Source: Streptomyces wedmorensis
GTDB taxonomy: Bacteria > Actinomycetota > Actinomycetes > Streptomycetales > Streptomycetaceae
Reading direction: 5' to 3'
Assembly (NCBI RefSeq): GCF_000716445.1
Contig: NZ_JNWK01000006.1
Span: 186,001-250,000 of the forward strand
Length of the DNA: 64,000 nt
The notes below the pieces were generated by a model. It had not been told where the DNA came from, made no database searches, and was given only the letters and a program-made list of their open reading frames with translations. The translations under genes were made by a program, and so were the position numbers. This document shows positions 17,596 through 30,758 of this stretch, one piece after another. Position 1 is the stretch's first letter; the number at the start of each line of letters is the position of its first letter.

Positions 17596-19163
17596 TTGGC
17601 CGCCTCCACTTCGGGTGTGGGGTCCTTCTGCTGGACGTCGGACATGGTGTGCTGCACCGCCGGGTTGACGACATCCGTCAGCGGCTTCGGGAAGACCCCG
17701 AGGAAGATCAGCACGGCGATGAGCGGGATGACGACCGCGAGTTCGCGCGGCCGCAAGTCCGGCAGCGTCCGGACCTCCTCCTTCACCGGCCCGGTCATCG
17801 TCCGCTGGTACAGGACGAGGGTGTAGAGCGCGGCGAGGACGATGCCGGTGGTGGCGATGATGCCGGCCACCGGGTACCGGGCGTACGTCCCGACCAGGAC
17901 GAGGAACTCGCTGACGAACGGGGCGAGTCCGGGCAGCGACAGGGTCGCGAGGCCGCCGATCAGGAACGTGCCGGCGAGCACCGGGGCGACCTTCTGCACG
18001 CCGCCGTAGTCGGCGATGAGCCGCGAGCCGCGCCGGGAGATCAGGAAGCCGGCGACGAGCATCAGGGCGGCCGTCGAGATGCCGTGGTTGACCATGTAGA
18101 GCGTGGCGCCGGACTGGCCCTGGGTGGTCATCGCGAAGATGCCCAGGATGATGAAGCCGAAGTGCGAGATCGACGCGTAGGCGACCAGGCGCTTGATGTC
18201 CCGCTGACCGACGGCGACCAGCGCGCCGTAGACGATGCTGATCAGCGCGAGGACGACGATCGCCGGAGTGGCCCACTTGCTCGCCTCGGGGAAGAGCCCG
18301 AGGCAGAAGCGGAGCATCGCGAAGGTGCCGACCTTGTCGACGACGGCGGTGATGAGGACGGCGACCGGGGCGGTCGCCTCCCCCATCGCGTTCGGCAGCC
18401 AGGTGTGCAGCGGCCAGAGCGGGGCCTTCACCGCGAAGGCGAAGAAGAAGCCGAGGAACAGCCACCGCTCGGTGCTGGTCGCCATCTCCAGCGAGCCGTT
18501 GGCCCGCGCCTCGGCGATCTCGGTGAGCGAGAAGTTCCCCGCGACCACGTAGAGCCCGATGACGGCGGCCAGCATGATGAGGCCGCCGACCAGGTTGTAG
18601 AGCAGGAACTTGACCGCCGCGTACGAGCGCTGGGCCGCCGCGTTCTCGTCGGAGCCCGCGTGGGCGCGGTCGCCGAAGCCGCCGATGAGGAAGTACATCG
18701 GGATGAGCATGGCTTCGAAGAGGATGTAGAAGAGGAAGACGTCGGTGGCCTCGAAGGAGAGGATCACCATCGCCTCGACCATGAGGATCAGGGCGAAGAA
18801 GCCCTGGGTCGGCCGCCAGCGCGAGGACTTCGTCTCCAGGGGGTCGGCGTCGTGCCAGCCGGCCAGGATGACGAAGGGGATCAGCAGCGCGGTGAGCGCG
18901 ATGAGCGCCACCCCGATGCCGTCCACTCCCAGTTCGTAGCGGACGCCGAAGTCCTTGATCCAGGCGTGCGACTCGGTGAGCTGGTACCGGTCGCCGCCGG
19001 GCTCGAACCGTGCGAAGACGACGGCGGCGAGCACCAGCGTGGCGAGCGAGACCAGCAGCGCCAGCCACTTGGCGGCGGTCCGGCGGGCCGCGGGGACGGC
19101 GGCGGTGAGGATGGCACCGACCGCCGGAACCGCTGCCGTGACCGTAAGGAGCGGGAAGGACAT
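17592..19163 (-). CDS. nuoM: NADH-quinone oxidoreductase subunit M
   Basis: Antiporter-like membrane subunit of 523 residues. Conserved signatures are FYILFEAMLIPMYFLIG (Glu of helix 5), FFAFAVKAPLWPLHTWLPNAMGEATAPVAVLI and GQRDIKRLVAYASISHFGF. It is a proton-channel unit of the distal arm. ATG 19163 is chosen, 5 bases after the nuoL TAA; upstream reading is antisense-like filler. It overlaps nuoN by GTGA. The C-terminal 25 residues (MSDVQQKDPTPEVEAAK) are a soluble tail. Confidence 0.95.
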   Translation of the reverse strand: MSFPLLTVTAAVPAVGAILTAAVPAARRTAAKWLALLVSLATLVLAAVVFARFEPGGDRYQLTESHAWIKDFGVRYELGVDGIGVALIALTALLIPFVILAGWHDADPLETKSSRWRPTQGFFALILMVEAMVILSFEATDVFLFYILFEAMLIPMYFLIGGFGDRAHAGSDENAAAQRSYAAVKFLLYNLVGGLIMLAAVIGLYVVAGNFSLTEIAEARANGSLEMATSTERWLFLGFFFAFAVKAPLWPLHTWLPNAMGEATAPVAVLITAVVDKVGTFAMLRFCLGLFPEASKWATPAIVVLALISIVYGALVAVGQRDIKRLVAYASISHFGFIILGIFAMTTQGQSGATLYMVNHGISTAALMLVAGFLISRRGSRLIADYGGVQKVAPVLAGTFLIGGLATLSLPGLAPFVSEFLVLVGTYARYPVAGIIATTGIVLAALYTLVLYQRTMTGPVKEEVRTLPDLRPRELAVVIPLIAVLIFLGVFPKPLTDVVNPAVQHTMSDVQQKDPTPEVEAAK

Positions 19164-19168
19164 GTCAG

Positions 19169-21064
19169 TTACACCGCCCTCATCAGCAGGGTCGCGGCGA
19201 TGAGCACCGCAGTACCTCCGAACATGGAGACCGCGTACGTGCGGGCGTAGCCGTTCTGGAGCTTGCGCAGTCGGCCGGAGAGTCCGCCGACGGAGGCCGC
19301 GGTGCCGTTGACGACGCCGTCGACCAGGGTGTGGTCGACGTACACGAGCGAGCGGGTGAGGTGCGTGCCGCCCGTGACGAACACGGCGTGGTTGAAGTCG
19401 TCCTGGAGGAGGTCGCGGCGGGCGGCCCGGGTGAGGAGCGAACCGCGCGGGGCGACCACCGGCACGGGCCGGCGTCCGTACTGGAGGTACGCGATGCCGA
19501 CGCCGATCACCATGACGGCGACGGTGGCGCCGGTGATGGCCCCGGCGCTGATCGGCGGGTGGCCGTGCTCGAAGTTCGTCACCGGCTCCAGCCAGGCGAC
19601 GAACCGGTCGCCGATGCCGAAGAACGCGCCCGCGAACACGGACCCGAAGGCCAGCAGGACCATCGGGATCGTCATGGACTTCGGCGACTCGTGCGGGTGC
19701 GGCGCGTGGCCTTCGGCATCGGGCTGCCAGCGCTTCTCGCCGAAGAAGGTCATGAGCATCACGCGGGTCATGTAGTACGCGGTGATGGCCGCGCCGAGGA
19801 GGGTGACCGAGCCGAGGATCCAGCCCTCGGTGCCGCCCTTGGCGAAGGCCGCCTCGATGATCTTGTCCTTGGAGAAGAAGCCGGACAGGCCGGGGAAGCC
19901 GATGATCGCGAGGTAGCCGAGGCCGAAGGTGGCGAAGGTGACCGGCATGTACTTCCGCAGGCCGCCGTACCTGCGCATGTCGACCTCGTCGTTCATGCCG
20001 TGCATGACCGAACCGGCGCCGAGGAACAGCCCGGCCTTGAAGAAGCCGTGGGTCACCAGGTGCATGATCGCGAAGGCGTACCCGATGGGGCCGAGGCCGG
20101 CCGCCAGGATCATGTAGCCGATCTGCGACATCGTCGAACCGGCGAGCGCCTTCTTGATGTCGTCCTTGGCGCAACCGACGATCGCACCGAAGAGGAGCGT
20201 GACCGCGCCGACCACGGTGACGACCAGCTGGGCGTCCGGGGCGGCGTTGAAGATGTCGGCGGAGCGGACGATCAGGTAGACGCCGGCGGTGACCATGGTC
20301 GCCGCGTGGATGAGGGCCGAGACCGGCGTCGGGCCCTCCATCGCGTCCCCGAGCCAGGACTGCAGCGGCACCTGGGCCGACTTGCCGCAGGCCGCGAGGA
20401 GCAGCATCAGACCGATCGCGGTCAGCTTGCCCTCGCTCGCCTCGTCCGTCGCCGCGAACACCGGCCCGAAGGCGAAGGTGCCGAAGGTGGTGAACATCAG
20501 CATGATCGCGATCGAGAGGCCCATGTCGCCGACCCGGTTGACCAGGAAGGCCTTCTTCGCGGCGGTCGCCGCGGTGGGCTTGTGCTGCCAGAAGCCGATC
20601 AGGAGGTACGAGGCGAGGCCGACGCCCTCCCAGCCGAAGTACAGCAGCAGGAAGTTGTCGGCGAGGACGAGCAGCAGCATCGCCGCGACGAACAGGTTGA
20701 GGTAGCCGAAGAACCGGCGGCGGCGCTCGTCGTGCTCCATGTAGCCGATGGAGTACACGTGGATGAGCGTGCCCACCCCGGTGATCAGCAGGACGAACGT
20801 CATCGACAGCTGGTCGAGCTGGAAGGCGATGTCCGCCTGGAAGCCGTCGACGGAGATCCAGGTGAAGAGCCGCTGGTGCATGGCCCGGTCCTCGGCGCCC
20901 TTGCCGAGCATGTCGGCGAAGAGCGCGAGGCCGATGAAGAAGGAGACGGCCGCGAGGAGCGTGCCGAGCCAGTGCCCGGACTTGTCGAGCCGACGTCCGC
21001 CGCAGAGCAGCACCGCCGCTCCGAGCAGGGGCGCCCCGACGAGCAGCGCAATGAGATTTTCCAC
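19169..21064 (-). CDS. nuoL: NADH-quinone oxidoreductase subunit L
   Basis: Largest antiporter-like subunit, 631 residues, with the long C-terminal lateral helix region of the membrane arm. Signatures are [59 protein letters not shown] and [21 protein letters not shown]. The start is GTG 21064 ([15 protein letters not shown]). The gap to the nuoK stop is 10 bases. It ends with TAA at 19169, one of the few non-TGA stops in the operon. Confidence 0.95.
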   Translation of the reverse strand: MENLIALLVGAPLLGAAVLLCGGRRLDKSGHWLGTLLAAVSFFIGLALFADMLGKGAEDRAMHQRLFTWISVDGFQADIAFQLDQLSMTFVLLITGVGTLIHVYSIGYMEHDERRRRFFGYLNLFVAAMLLLVLADNFLLLYFGWEGVGLASYLLIGFWQHKPTAATAAKKAFLVNRVGDMGLSIAIMLMFTTFGTFAFGPVFAATDEASEGKLTAIGLMLLLAACGKSAQVPLQSWLGDAMEGPTPVSALIHAATMVTAGVYLIVRSADIFNAAPDAQLVVTVVGAVTLLFGAIVGCAKDDIKKALAGSTMSQIGYMILAAGLGPIGYAFAIMHLVTHGFFKAGLFLGAGSVMHGMNDEVDMRRYGGLRKYMPVTFATFGLGYLAIIGFPGLSGFFSKDKIIEAAFAKGGTEGWILGSVTLLGAAITAYYMTRVMLMTFFGEKRWQPDAEGHAPHPHESPKSMTIPMVLLAFGSVFAGAFFGIGDRFVAWLEPVTNFEHGHPPISAGAITGATVAVMVIGVGIAYLQYGRRPVPVVAPRGSLLTRAARRDLLQDDFNHAVFVTGGTHLTRSLVYVDHTLVDGVVNGTAASVGGLSGRLRKLQNGYARTYAVSMFGGTAVLIAATLLMRAV

Positions 21065-21074
21065 GGTCAGCCCC

Positions 21075-21374
21075 TCACAGCTTCATCAGGCTGGCGTCGT
21101 CGACCGAGGCCGAGTGGCGGGCACGGAAGACGGACACGATGATCGCGAGCCCGACGACGACCTCCGCGGCGGCGACGACCATCGTGAAGAACGCGATGAT
21201 CTGGCCGTCGAGGTTGCCGTGCATGCGGGAGAAGGTGACGAACGCGAGGTTGCAGGCGTTGAGCATCAGCTCGACGCACATGAAGACCACGATCGCGTTG
21301 CGCCGGATCAGCACCCCGGCCGCACCGATGGTGAACAGCAGGGCCGCGAGGTACAGGTAGTTGACGGGATTCAC
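21075..21374 (-). CDS. nuoK: NADH-quinone oxidoreductase subunit K
   Basis: Small membrane subunit of 99 residues and three helices. It carries the two conserved glutamates in [15 protein letters not shown] and [13 protein letters not shown] that belong to the proton path between quinone site and antiporters. Start GTG 21374 ([17 protein letters not shown]) shares GTGA with the end of nuoJ. Confidence 0.95.
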   Translation of the reverse strand: MNPVNYLYLAALLFTIGAAGVLIRRNAIVVFMCVELMLNACNLAFVTFSRMHGNLDGQIIAFFTMVVAAAEVVVGLAIIVSVFRARHSASVDDASLMKL

Positions 21375-22198
21375 CGGGTGGCCTCCTCTTCGTCCCGGTC
21401 CCGGCCGAGCCGCTCCTCGGAGCGCTGCTCCAGGGCCTTGAGGTCGGCCATCGCCTCGGTGGACACGTCCCGGACCTGGCCCCGCTTGCGCAGGGTCGAG
21501 ATGACGGTGAGCTCCGACGGGGTGCCGTCGGGCAGCAGACCGGCGATGTCCACGGCGTTGTGCCGGGCGTAGACGCCGGGTGCGGGCAGCGGCGGCAGGT
21601 GCTTGCCTTCCCGCACGCGCTGCTCGGAGAGCTCGCGCTGGGTGCGGGCCCGCTCGGTGCGCTCGCGGTGGGTGAGCACCATCGCGCCGACGGCGGCGGT
21701 GATGAGGAGCGCGCCGGTGATCTCGAAGGCGAAGACGTACTTGGTGAAGATGAGGGCGGCGAGGCCCTCGACGTTCCCGCCGTGCGCCGCGTTGGCGGCG
21801 CCGAGGCCGGCGAACTCGGTGAGCGAGGCCTGGCCGATGCCGGCGATGAGCAGGATGCCGAAGCCGAGGCCGCAGGCGGCGGCCCACCAGCGCTGCCCCT
21901 TGATGGTCTCCTTCAGCGAGTCCGCGGCCGTGACGCCGACCAGCATGACGATGAAGAGGAAGAGCATCATGATCGCGCCGGTGTAGACGACGATCTGGAC
22001 GATGCCGAGGAAGTACGCGCCGTTGGCGAGGTAGAAGACCGCGAGGACGATCATCGTGCCTGCCAGCGACAGGGCGCTGTGCATGGCCTTCTTCATCAGG
22101 ATCGTGGCGAGGGCGCCGGCGACGGCGACGGTGCCGAGGACCCAGAACTGGAAGGCCTCACCGGAAGAGGTGGCGTAGGCGGCGAGGTTGGCGCTCAT
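21371..22198 (-). CDS. nuoJ: NADH-quinone oxidoreductase subunit J
   Basis: Membrane subunit of 275 residues. Five helices occupy the first 175 or so, including [29 protein letters not shown], the pi-bulge helix that couples quinone chemistry to pumping. About 90 further residues form a charged soluble tail ([20 protein letters not shown]), longer than the enterobacterial subunit and usual in actinomycetes. ATG 22198 overlaps the nuoI stop as ATGA. Confidence 0.95.
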   Translation of the reverse strand: MSANLAAYATSSGEAFQFWVLGTVAVAGALATILMKKAMHSALSLAGTMIVLAVFYLANGAYFLGIVQIVVYTGAIMMLFLFIVMLVGVTAADSLKETIKGQRWWAAACGLGFGILLIAGIGQASLTEFAGLGAANAAHGGNVEGLAALIFTKYVFAFEITGALLITAAVGAMVLTHRERTERARTQRELSEQRVREGKHLPPLPAPGVYARHNAVDIAGLLPDGTPSELTVISTLRKRGQVRDVSTEAMADLKALEQRSEERLGRDRDEEEATR

Positions 22199-22773
22199 GC
22201 TTCCGCCCCCTCCGGCTCGCCCTTCTCGCCCTTGGAGACGGCGACCTGCTGGACGGTGCCGGGCGCGGCCTCGGTGACGAGGCCCCGGTAGTAGTCCTGC
22301 TCGGTCATGCCGGGGAAGATCGCGTGCGGCGAGTCGACCATGGTCTCCTCGAGACCCGCGAGGAGCTGCTCCTTGGTGTAGATCAGGTTCTCGCGGGAGG
22401 AGTCGGCCAGTTCGAACTCGTTGGTCATCGTCAGCGCGCGCGTCGGGCACGCCTCGATGCACAGGCCGCACAGGATGCAGCGGGCGTAGTTGATCTGGTA
22501 GACGCGGCCGTAGCGCTCGCCGGGCGAGTAGCGCTCCTCGTCCGTGTTGTCCGCGCCCTCCACGTAGATGGCGTCGGCGGGACAGGCCCAGGCGCACAGC
22601 TCGCAGCCGACGCACTTCTCCAGACCGTCGGGGTGACGGTTGAGCTGGTGCCGGCCGTGGAAGCGGGGCGCCGTCGTCTTCTGCTGCTCCGGGTACTGCT
22701 CGGTCAGCCGCTTCTTGAACATGGCCTTGAAGGTCACGCCGAAACCGGCCACCGGGTTCTGGAAGTCAGACAC
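22195..22773 (-). CDS. nuoI: NADH-quinone oxidoreductase subunit I
   Basis: Peripheral-arm subunit of 192 residues carrying two [4Fe-4S] clusters (N6a, N6b). Both ferredoxin motifs are visible: [12 protein letters not shown] near residues 55-66 and [12 protein letters not shown] near 100-111. GTG 22773 is chosen because GGAAAGGAG precedes it at normal distance. It overlaps nuoH by 8 bases. Longer in-frame starts up to 22827 lie inside nuoH. Confidence 0.95.
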   Translation of the reverse strand: MSDFQNPVAGFGVTFKAMFKKRLTEQYPEQQKTTAPRFHGRHQLNRHPDGLEKCVGCELCAWACPADAIYVEGADNTDEERYSPGERYGRVYQINYARCILCGLCIEACPTRALTMTNEFELADSSRENLIYTKEQLLAGLEETMVDSPHAIFPGMTEQDYYRGLVTEAAPGTVQQVAVSKGEKGEPEGAEA

Positions 22774-24130
22774 CGTCCGTCTCCTTTCCATCACTCGCAG
22801 TAGCAGTATCGGGGGCGCCACTGACAACGAGGTCCCGGTCGTGCCGGGGCCTGCGCCGCGGCACGGGCGGCAGGGACTGCCCGGGCTTGGGCGGTACGGG
22901 GAAGCCGCCGGCCATCGCGTCGAAGGCCCGCGCGGTCTCGGGGGCTGCCGTGGCGGCCTTCGCCTTCCGGTCGCGGAACAGGTCCACGAGGAAGGAGAGC
23001 AGCAGCAGTCCGAGGACGGCTCCGGCCACGTACAGGACGATGTTCGAGAAGGCGATGTTCTCGTTCCGCATCGCCCGGACGGTGGCGACCAGCATCAGCC
23101 AGACCACGGAGACCGGGATGAGGACCTTCCAGCCGAGCTTCATCAGCTGGTCGTAGCGGACGCGGGGCAGGGTGCCGCGGAGCCAGATGAAGAAGAACAG
23201 CAGCAGCTGCACCTTGAGGACGAACCAGAGCATCGGCCACCAGCCGTGGTTCGCGCCCTCCCAGAAGGTGGAGACGGGGTACGGGGCCCGCCAGCCGCCC
23301 AGGAAGAGGGTCACCGAGACGGCCGAGACCGTCACCATGTTCACGTACTCGGCGAGCATGAACATCGCGAACTTGATGGACGAGTACTCGGTGTTGAAGC
23401 CGCCGACGAGGTCGCCCTCGGACTCCGGCATGTCGAAGGGGGCGCGGTTCGTCTCGCCGACCATCGTGACGATGTAGATGATGAACGAGACCGGCAGCAG
23501 GATCACGAACCAGCGGTCCGCCTGCGCCTCGACGATCTTCGAGGTCGACATCGACCCGGAGTAGAGGAAGACGGAGGCGAAGGCCGCGCCCATGGCGATC
23601 TCGTACGAGATCATCTGCGCGCACGACCTGAGCCCGCCGAGCAGCGGGTACGTGGAGCCGGACGACCAGCCCGCGAGGACGATGCCGTAGATGCCGACGG
23701 AGGCGACCGCGAGGACGTACAGCATCGCGATCGGCAGGTCGGTGAGCTGCATCGCGGTCCGGTGGCCGAAGATCGAGACCTCGTTGCCGGCCGGGCCGAA
23801 GGGGATCACGGCGATCGCCATGAACGCGGGGATCGCGGCGATGATCGGGGCGAGGACGTACACGACCTTGTCGGCCCGCCGGACGATCACGTCCTCCTTG
23901 AGCATCAGCTTGATGCCGTCCGCGAGGGACTGCAGCATGCCCCAGGGGCCGTGCCGGTTGGGGCCGATGCGCAGCTGCATCCACGCGACGACCTTGCGCT
24001 CCCACACGATGGAGAAGAGCACGGTGACCATCAGGAAGGCGAAGCAGAAGACGGCCTTGATCAGGACGAGCCACCAGGGGTCCGTGCCGAACATGGACAG
24101 GTCTTCGGCCGCCAGGACGTTCGCGGTCAT
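22766..24130 (-). CDS. nuoH: NADH-quinone oxidoreductase subunit H
   Basis: Membrane subunit of 454 residues that forms the quinone-entry channel with NuoB and NuoD. Signatures are [38 protein letters not shown] and the loop [27 protein letters not shown]. The last 80 residues form a hydrophilic extension typical of actinomycetes ([21 protein letters not shown]). ATG 24130 forms ATGA with the nuoG stop. Confidence 0.95.
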   Translation of the reverse strand: MTANVLAAEDLSMFGTDPWWLVLIKAVFCFAFLMVTVLFSIVWERKVVAWMQLRIGPNRHGPWGMLQSLADGIKLMLKEDVIVRRADKVVYVLAPIIAAIPAFMAIAVIPFGPAGNEVSIFGHRTAMQLTDLPIAMLYVLAVASVGIYGIVLAGWSSGSTYPLLGGLRSCAQMISYEIAMGAAFASVFLYSGSMSTSKIVEAQADRWFVILLPVSFIIYIVTMVGETNRAPFDMPESEGDLVGGFNTEYSSIKFAMFMLAEYVNMVTVSAVSVTLFLGGWRAPYPVSTFWEGANHGWWPMLWFVLKVQLLLFFFIWLRGTLPRVRYDQLMKLGWKVLIPVSVVWLMLVATVRAMRNENIAFSNIVLYVAGAVLGLLLLSFLVDLFRDRKAKAATAAPETARAFDAMAGGFPVPPKPGQSLPPVPRRRPRHDRDLVVSGAPDTATASDGKETDGV

Positions 24131-26618
24131 GCCTGCACCTCCTGCGGGGTCGCCGGGCCGATGCGGACCAGGTCGCCGGGGTGGGCGCCGGTGTCGGAGA
24201 GGACGCCGCGGCCGGTCGAGTTGAGCGGGAGCCAGACGACGCGGTCGGGCATCTCGGTGACCTGGAGCGGGAGCGCCACGGAGCCGGCGGGGCCGGCCAC
24301 CTCCAGGACGTCGCCGTCCTTGACGCCGGTGTCGGCGGCGGTGACGGCGGAGAGCCGGGCGACGGCGGCGTGCCGGGTGCCGGCGAGAGCGGTGTCGCCC
24401 TCCTGGAGCCTGCCGAGGTCGAGCAGGAGGCGGTGTCCGGCGAGGACGGCCTCGCCGTCGCCGGGCCGGGGCGCGGCCTGGCCGGGTTCGGCGGGCTCGC
24501 CGGCCCGCTCCTCGGTCCAGCCGCCGAGCCGGTCCAGCTCCCGGCGGGCCGACCGCAGGTCGGGCAGGCCGAGGTGGGCGTCGAGGGCGTCGGCCAGCAT
24601 GTGGAGCACGCGGGCGTCGCTCGGCGCGAGCGGCCTGGTCATCTGCTCGGGCTTGAGCGCGGCCTCGAAGAGCCGTGCCCTGCCCTCCCAGTTGAGGAAG
24701 GTGCCGGCCTTCTCGGCGACGGCGGCGACCGGGAGGATCACGTCGGCCCGCTCGGTGACCTCGCCGGGCCGCAGCTCCAGGGAGACGACGAAGGCCGCGT
24801 CGAGGGCCTCGCGCGCGCGTGCCGGGTCCGGCAGGTCGGTCACGTCGACGCCGGCGACGAGCAGTGCGCCGAGTTCGCCGGTGGCGGCGGCCTCCACGAT
24901 CTGGCCGGTGTCGCGGCCGTAGCGGTGCGGGAGTTCGCGGACGCCCCAGGCGGCGGCGACCTCCTCGCGCGCGCGGGGGTCGGTCGCGGGCCGGCCGCCG
25001 GGGAGCAGCGTCGGGAGGGCGCCCGCCTCGACGGCTCCGCGTTCGCCGGAGCGGCGCGGGATCCAGACGAGCCGGGCGCCGGTGGCGGTCGCGGCGCGCA
25101 GGGCGGCGGTCAGCGCGCCGGGTACGCCCGCGAGGCGCTCGCCGACGGCGATGACGGAGCCTTCCCGGCGGAGGGCCTCGGCGGCGGCGAGGCCGTCGCC
25201 GTCCAGGCCGACCCGGGAGGTCAGGGCGTCCAGCCACTCGGTCTCGGTGCCGGGGGCGGCCGGCAGCAGGGTGCCGCCGGACTTCTCCAGGCCGCGGGTG
25301 GCGAAGGCGGCGACCGCGTAGGTCTTCTGGCCGTGCTTGCGCCAGGCCTTGCGGAGCCGCAGGAAGACGCCGGGGGCCTCCTCCTCGGACTCCAGGCCGA
25401 CGAGGAGTACGGTCGGCGCCGCTTCGAGCGAGGTGTACGTGACGCCCGTGCCGTCCAGGTCGCGGCCGCGTCCGGCGACGGCGGAGGCCAGGAAGTCGGC
25501 CTCCTCGCCGGAGTGGATCCGGGCCCGGAAGTCGATGTCGTTGGTGTCGAGGGCGACCCGGGCGAACTTGGCGTACGCGTAGGAGTCCTCGACGGTCAGC
25601 CTGCCGCCGGTCAGGACGCCGGTGCGGCCGCGGACGAGACCGCGGGCGGCGGCCTCCAGGGCCTCGGGCCAGGAGGCGGGCTCCAGTTCACCGGTCTCGG
25701 CGTCGCGGACGAGGGGGGTGGTGAGCCGGTCGCGCTGTTGTGCGTACCGGAAGCCGAAGCGGCCCTTGTCGCAGATCCACTCCTCGTTGACCTCGGGGTC
25801 GTCGGCGGCGAGCCGCCGCATGACCTTGCCGCGCCGGTGGTCGGTGCGGGTGGCGCAGCCGCCGGCGCACTGCTCGCAGACCGACGGCGAGGAGACCAGG
25901 TCGAAGGGGCGGGCACGGAAGCGGTAGGCGGCGGAGGTGAGGGCGCCGACGGGGCAGATCTGGATGGTGTTGCCGGAGAAGTACGACTCGAAGGGGTCGC
26001 CTTCGCCGGTGCCGACCTGCTGGAGCGCGCCGCGCTCGATCAGTTCGATCATCGGGTCGCCGGCGACCTGGTTCGAGAAGCGGGTGCAGCGGGCGCAGAG
26101 CACGCACCGCTCGCGGTCGAGCAGCACCTGGGTGGAGATCGGGACCGGCTTCTCGTAGGTCCGCTTGACGCCCTCGAAGCGGGACTCGGCCTGTCCGTGG
26201 GACATGGCCTGGTTCTGCAGGGGGCACTCGCCGCCCTTGTCGCAGACGGGGCAGTCCAGCGGGTGGTTGACGAGCAGCAGCTCCATCACGCCGTGCTGGG
26301 CCTTCTCGGCGACGGGGCTGGTGAGCTGCGACTTCACCACCATGCCGTCGGTGCAGGTGATGGTGCAGGACGCCATGGGCTTGCGCTGCCCCTCGACCTC
26401 GACGATGCACTGGCGGCAGGCGCCGGCGGGGTCGAGGAGCGGGTGGTCGCAGAACCGCGGGATCTCGATGCCGAGCTGTTCGGCGGCGCGGATGACCAGC
26501 GTCCCCTTGGGGACGGAGATCTCGGCGCCGTCGATGGTCAGCGTCACCATGTCTTGGCCGGGGGCCCCGGGCGACACCGGCGCGCTGCCGCCGCCACTGG
26601 GAGTGGACGCGATGACGG

Positions 26619-26622
<4 letters not shown>
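24127..26622 (-). CDS. nuoG: NADH-quinone oxidoreductase subunit G
   Basis: Peripheral-arm subunit of 831 residues. A [2Fe-2S] ferredoxin domain at about 25-105 ([21 protein letters not shown]) is followed by a His-ligated [4Fe-4S] motif ([19 protein letters not shown]), a further [4Fe-4S] site ([10 protein letters not shown]), and a molybdopterin-oxidoreductase-like domain (from about 230, with [13 protein letters not shown]). The latter is structural in complex I and has no Mo cofactor. ATG 26622 overlaps the nuoF stop by ATGA. The C-terminal third is low-complexity and variable, as in other Streptomyces. Confidence 0.95.
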
Positions 26623-27967
<1,345 letters not shown>

Positions 27968-27968
<1 letters not shown>

Positions 27969-28708
27969 CACTCCCCCTCCTGACCGGAGGTCTCACCACG
28001 CGGGTGGACGATTCGGTGGTGCGGCTGCTCGCCCTTGGCCAGACGCAGGCCGACGAGGGAGGCGGGGCCCGCCCCGCCGGTGGCCTCGACGGCGCCGGGG
28101 CGCTCGTCGGGGAAGCCGGCGAGGATGCGGGCGGTCTCCTTGAAGGTGCAGAGCGGGGCCCCGCGGGTGGGTTCGACGGTCCGGCCGGCCCGCAGGTCGT
28201 CCACCAGCTGCTTGGCGGAGGCGGGGGTCTGGTTGTCGAAGAACTCCCAGTTGACCATCACGACCGGCGCGAAGTCGCAGGCGGCGTTGCACTCGATGTG
28301 CTCGAGGGTGATCTTGCCGTCGTCGGTGGTCTCGTTGTTGCCGACCGCGAGGTGCTGCTTGAGCTCCTCGAAGATGGCGTCGCCGCCCATGACCGCGCAG
28401 AGCGTGTTGGTGCAGACGCCGACCTGGTAGTCGCCGGAGGGCTTGCGGCGGTACATCGTGTAGAAGGTGGCGACGGCGGTGACCTCGGCGGTGGTGAGGC
28501 CGAGGGTCTCGGCGCAGAACGCCATGCCGGTGCGGGTCACGTGGCCCTCCTCCGACTGCACGAGGTGCAGCATCGGCAGGAGCGCCGAGCGGGAGTCCGG
28601 GTAGCGGGCGATGATCTCCCGGGCGTCCTCCGTCAGGCGGGCGCGGACCTCTGCGGGGTACGCGGGGGCGGGGAGCCGGGGCATCCCCAGGCTGACGTTC
28701 TCCGTCAT
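27968..28708 (-). CDS. nuoE: NADH-quinone oxidoreductase subunit E
   Basis: Thioredoxin-like [2Fe-2S] subunit (N1a) of 246 residues. Cluster cysteines lie in [13 protein letters not shown] and [15 protein letters not shown]. It works with NuoF and NuoG in the NADH dehydrogenase module. The last 50 residues (after the family core, from about [11 protein letters not shown]) are a basic/His-rich extension. ATG 28708 gives ATGA with nuoD. Confidence 0.95.
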
Positions 28709-30027
28709 CGGTCGACGCCTCCCATCACGGGGTCGATGGAGGCGACGGCGACGATGACGTCGGCGACCTGGCCGCCCTCGCACATCGCGGCCATGGCCTG
28801 GAGGTTGGTGAAGGACGGGTCGCGGAAGTGGACCCGGAAGGGGCGGGTGCCGCCGTCGGAGACGACGTGCACGCCGAGCTCGCCCTTGGGGGACTCGACG
28901 GCCGCGTACGCCTGTCCGGCGGGGACCCGGAAGCCCTCGGTGACCAGCTTGAAGTGGTGGATCAGGGCCTCCATGGAGGTGCCCATGATCTTCGCGATGT
29001 GGTCGGGCGAGTTGCCGAGGCCGTCGGGTCCGAGCGCGAGCTGCGCGGGCCAGGCGATCTTCTTGTCGCCGACCATGACGGGGCCGGGCTCCAGGCGGTC
29101 GAGGCACTGCTCGACGATCCGAAGCGACTGGCGCATCTCCTCCAGGCGGACGAGGAAGCGTCCGTAGGAGTCGCAGGTGTCGGTGGTGGGGACCTCGAAG
29201 TCGTAGTCCTCGTAGCCGCAGTACGGGTCGGTCTTGCGCAGGTCGTGCGGGAGGCCCGCGGAGCGCAGGATCGGTCCGGTGGCGCCGAGGGCCATGCAGC
29301 CGGTGAGGTCGAGGTAGCCGACGTCCTGCATGCGGGCCTTGAAGATGGGGTTGCCGGTGGCGAGCTTGTCGTACTCCGGCAGGTTCTTCTTCATGGTCTT
29401 CACGAACTCGCGCACGGCGTCGACGGCGCCGGGCGGGAGGTCCTGGGCGAGGCCGCCGGGGCGGATGAACGCGTGGTTCATGCGCAGGCCGGTGATCAGC
29501 TCGTACAGGTCCAGGATCATCTCGCGGTCCCGGAAGCCGTAGATCATGATCGTGGTGGCGCCGAGCTCCATGCCGCCGGTGGCGATGCACACCAGGTGCG
29601 AGGAGAGCCGGTTGAGCTCCATGAGGAGCACCCGGATGACGGTGGCCCGGTCGGGGATCTGCCCGGTGATGCCGAGGAGCTTCTCCACGCCCAGGCAGTA
29701 CGCCGTCTCGTTGTAGAACGAGGTCAGGTAGTCCATGCGCGTGACGAAGGTGGTGCCCTGCGTCCAGGTCCGGTACTCGAGGTTCTTCTCGATGCCGGTG
29801 TGGAGGTAGCCGATGCCGCAGCGGGCCTCGGTGACGGTCTCGCCGTCGATCTCCAGGATGAGGCGGAGCACGCCGTGGGTGGACGGGTGCTGGGGGCCCA
29901 TGTTGACGACGATCCGCTCGTCGTCGGCCTTGGCCGCGGACTGGACGACCTCGTCCCAGTCGCCGCCGGTCACCGTGTAGACGGTGCCTTCGGTCGTCTC
30001 GCGGGGAGACGCTTCTGAGGTGGACAT
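28705..30027 (-). CDS. nuoD: NADH-quinone oxidoreductase subunit D
   Basis: Peripheral-arm subunit of 440 residues, related to the large subunit of NiFe hydrogenases and lining the quinone pocket. Signatures are [22 protein letters not shown] (quinone-site His), [14 protein letters not shown] and [16 protein letters not shown]. The C-terminus ends DPVMGGVDR as usual. ATG 30027 overlaps the nuoC stop by one base (TGATG). Confidence 0.95.
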   Translation of the reverse strand: MSTSEASPRETTEGTVYTVTGGDWDEVVQSAAKADDERIVVNMGPQHPSTHGVLRLILEIDGETVTEARCGIGYLHTGIEKNLEYRTWTQGTTFVTRMDYLTSFYNETAYCLGVEKLLGITGQIPDRATVIRVLLMELNRLSSHLVCIATGGMELGATTIMIYGFRDREMILDLYELITGLRMNHAFIRPGGLAQDLPPGAVDAVREFVKTMKKNLPEYDKLATGNPIFKARMQDVGYLDLTGCMALGATGPILRSAGLPHDLRKTDPYCGYEDYDFEVPTTDTCDSYGRFLVRLEEMRQSLRIVEQCLDRLEPGPVMVGDKKIAWPAQLALGPDGLGNSPDHIAKIMGTSMEALIHHFKLVTEGFRVPAGQAYAAVESPKGELGVHVVSDGGTRPFRVHFRDPSFTNLQAMAAMCEGGQVADVIVAVASIDPVMGGVDR

Positions 30028-30758
30028 CAGCTGTACGACCTCCGCTGGTCCGGAGCCGGGATCTGGGCGCCCTTGTACTCGACCGCGATGCCGCCGAGGG
30101 GGTAGTCCTTGCGCTGCGGGTGGCCCTGCCAGTCGTCCGGCATCATGATCCGGGTGAGGGCGGGGTGGCCGTCGAAGACGATGCCGAAGAAGTCGTACGT
30201 CTCGCGCTCGTGCCAGTCGTTCGTCGGGTAGACGGCGACGAGCGACGGGATGCGCGGCTCGGCGTCGGGGGCCGAGACCTCCAGGCGGATCAGCCGGCCG
30301 TGGGTGAGCGAGCGCAGGTGGTAGACGGCGTGCAGCTCGCGGCCCTTGTCACCGGGGTAGTGGACGCCGGAGACGCCGGTACAGAGCTCGAAGCGGAGCG
30401 CCGGGTCGTCGCGCAGGGTGCGGGCCACGCGGACGAGGTGCTCGCGCTCGATGTGGAAGGTGAGCTCGTCGCGGTCGACGACCGTCTTCTCGATGGCGTT
30501 CTCGGGAAGCAGTCCCTGCTCCTCGAGGGCGCCTTCGAGTTCGTCGGCGACCTCGTCGAACCAGCCGCCGTACGGGCGGACGGCCGGGCCGGGGAGGCGG
30601 ACGGAGCGGACGAGGCCGCCGTATCCCGTGGTGTCGCCGCCGTTGTTCGCGCCGAACATGCCACGCTGGAGGCGTACCTCCTCGCCGTGGTCCCCGCGCT
30701 GGCCCGGCAGGTTCTGCGCGCTCAGCTCCTTCTCGGGGTTCGGAGTTTCGTCACTCAC
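30027..30758 (-). CDS. nuoC: NADH-quinone oxidoreductase subunit C
   Basis: Peripheral-arm subunit of 243 residues, separate from NuoD, unlike the fused NuoCD of E. coli. The family signature is [42 protein letters not shown]. The first 60 residues are a Streptomyces-type charged extension. Start GTG 30758 (VSDETPNPE) shares GTGA with the nuoB stop. Confidence 0.95.
   Translation of the reverse strand: MSDETPNPEKELSAQNLPGQRGDHGEEVRLQRGMFGANNGGDTTGYGGLVRSVRLPGPAVRPYGGWFDEVADELEGALEEQGLLPENAIEKTVVDRDELTFHIEREHLVRVARTLRDDPALRFELCTGVSGVHYPGDKGRELHAVYHLRSLTHGRLIRLEVSAPDAEPRIPSLVAVYPTNDWHERETYDFFGIVFDGHPALTRIMMPDDWQGHPQRKDYPLGGIAVEYKGAQIPAPDQRRSYS

Noticed and set aside
15934..17826. Long plus-strand frames across the nuo operon (for example 15934-17826, 17586-19250, 24181-26877)
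   Set aside because: They are rich in Arg, Gly, Glu and Asp, have no domains, and mirror conserved nuo genes; typical antisense shadows in high-GC DNA.
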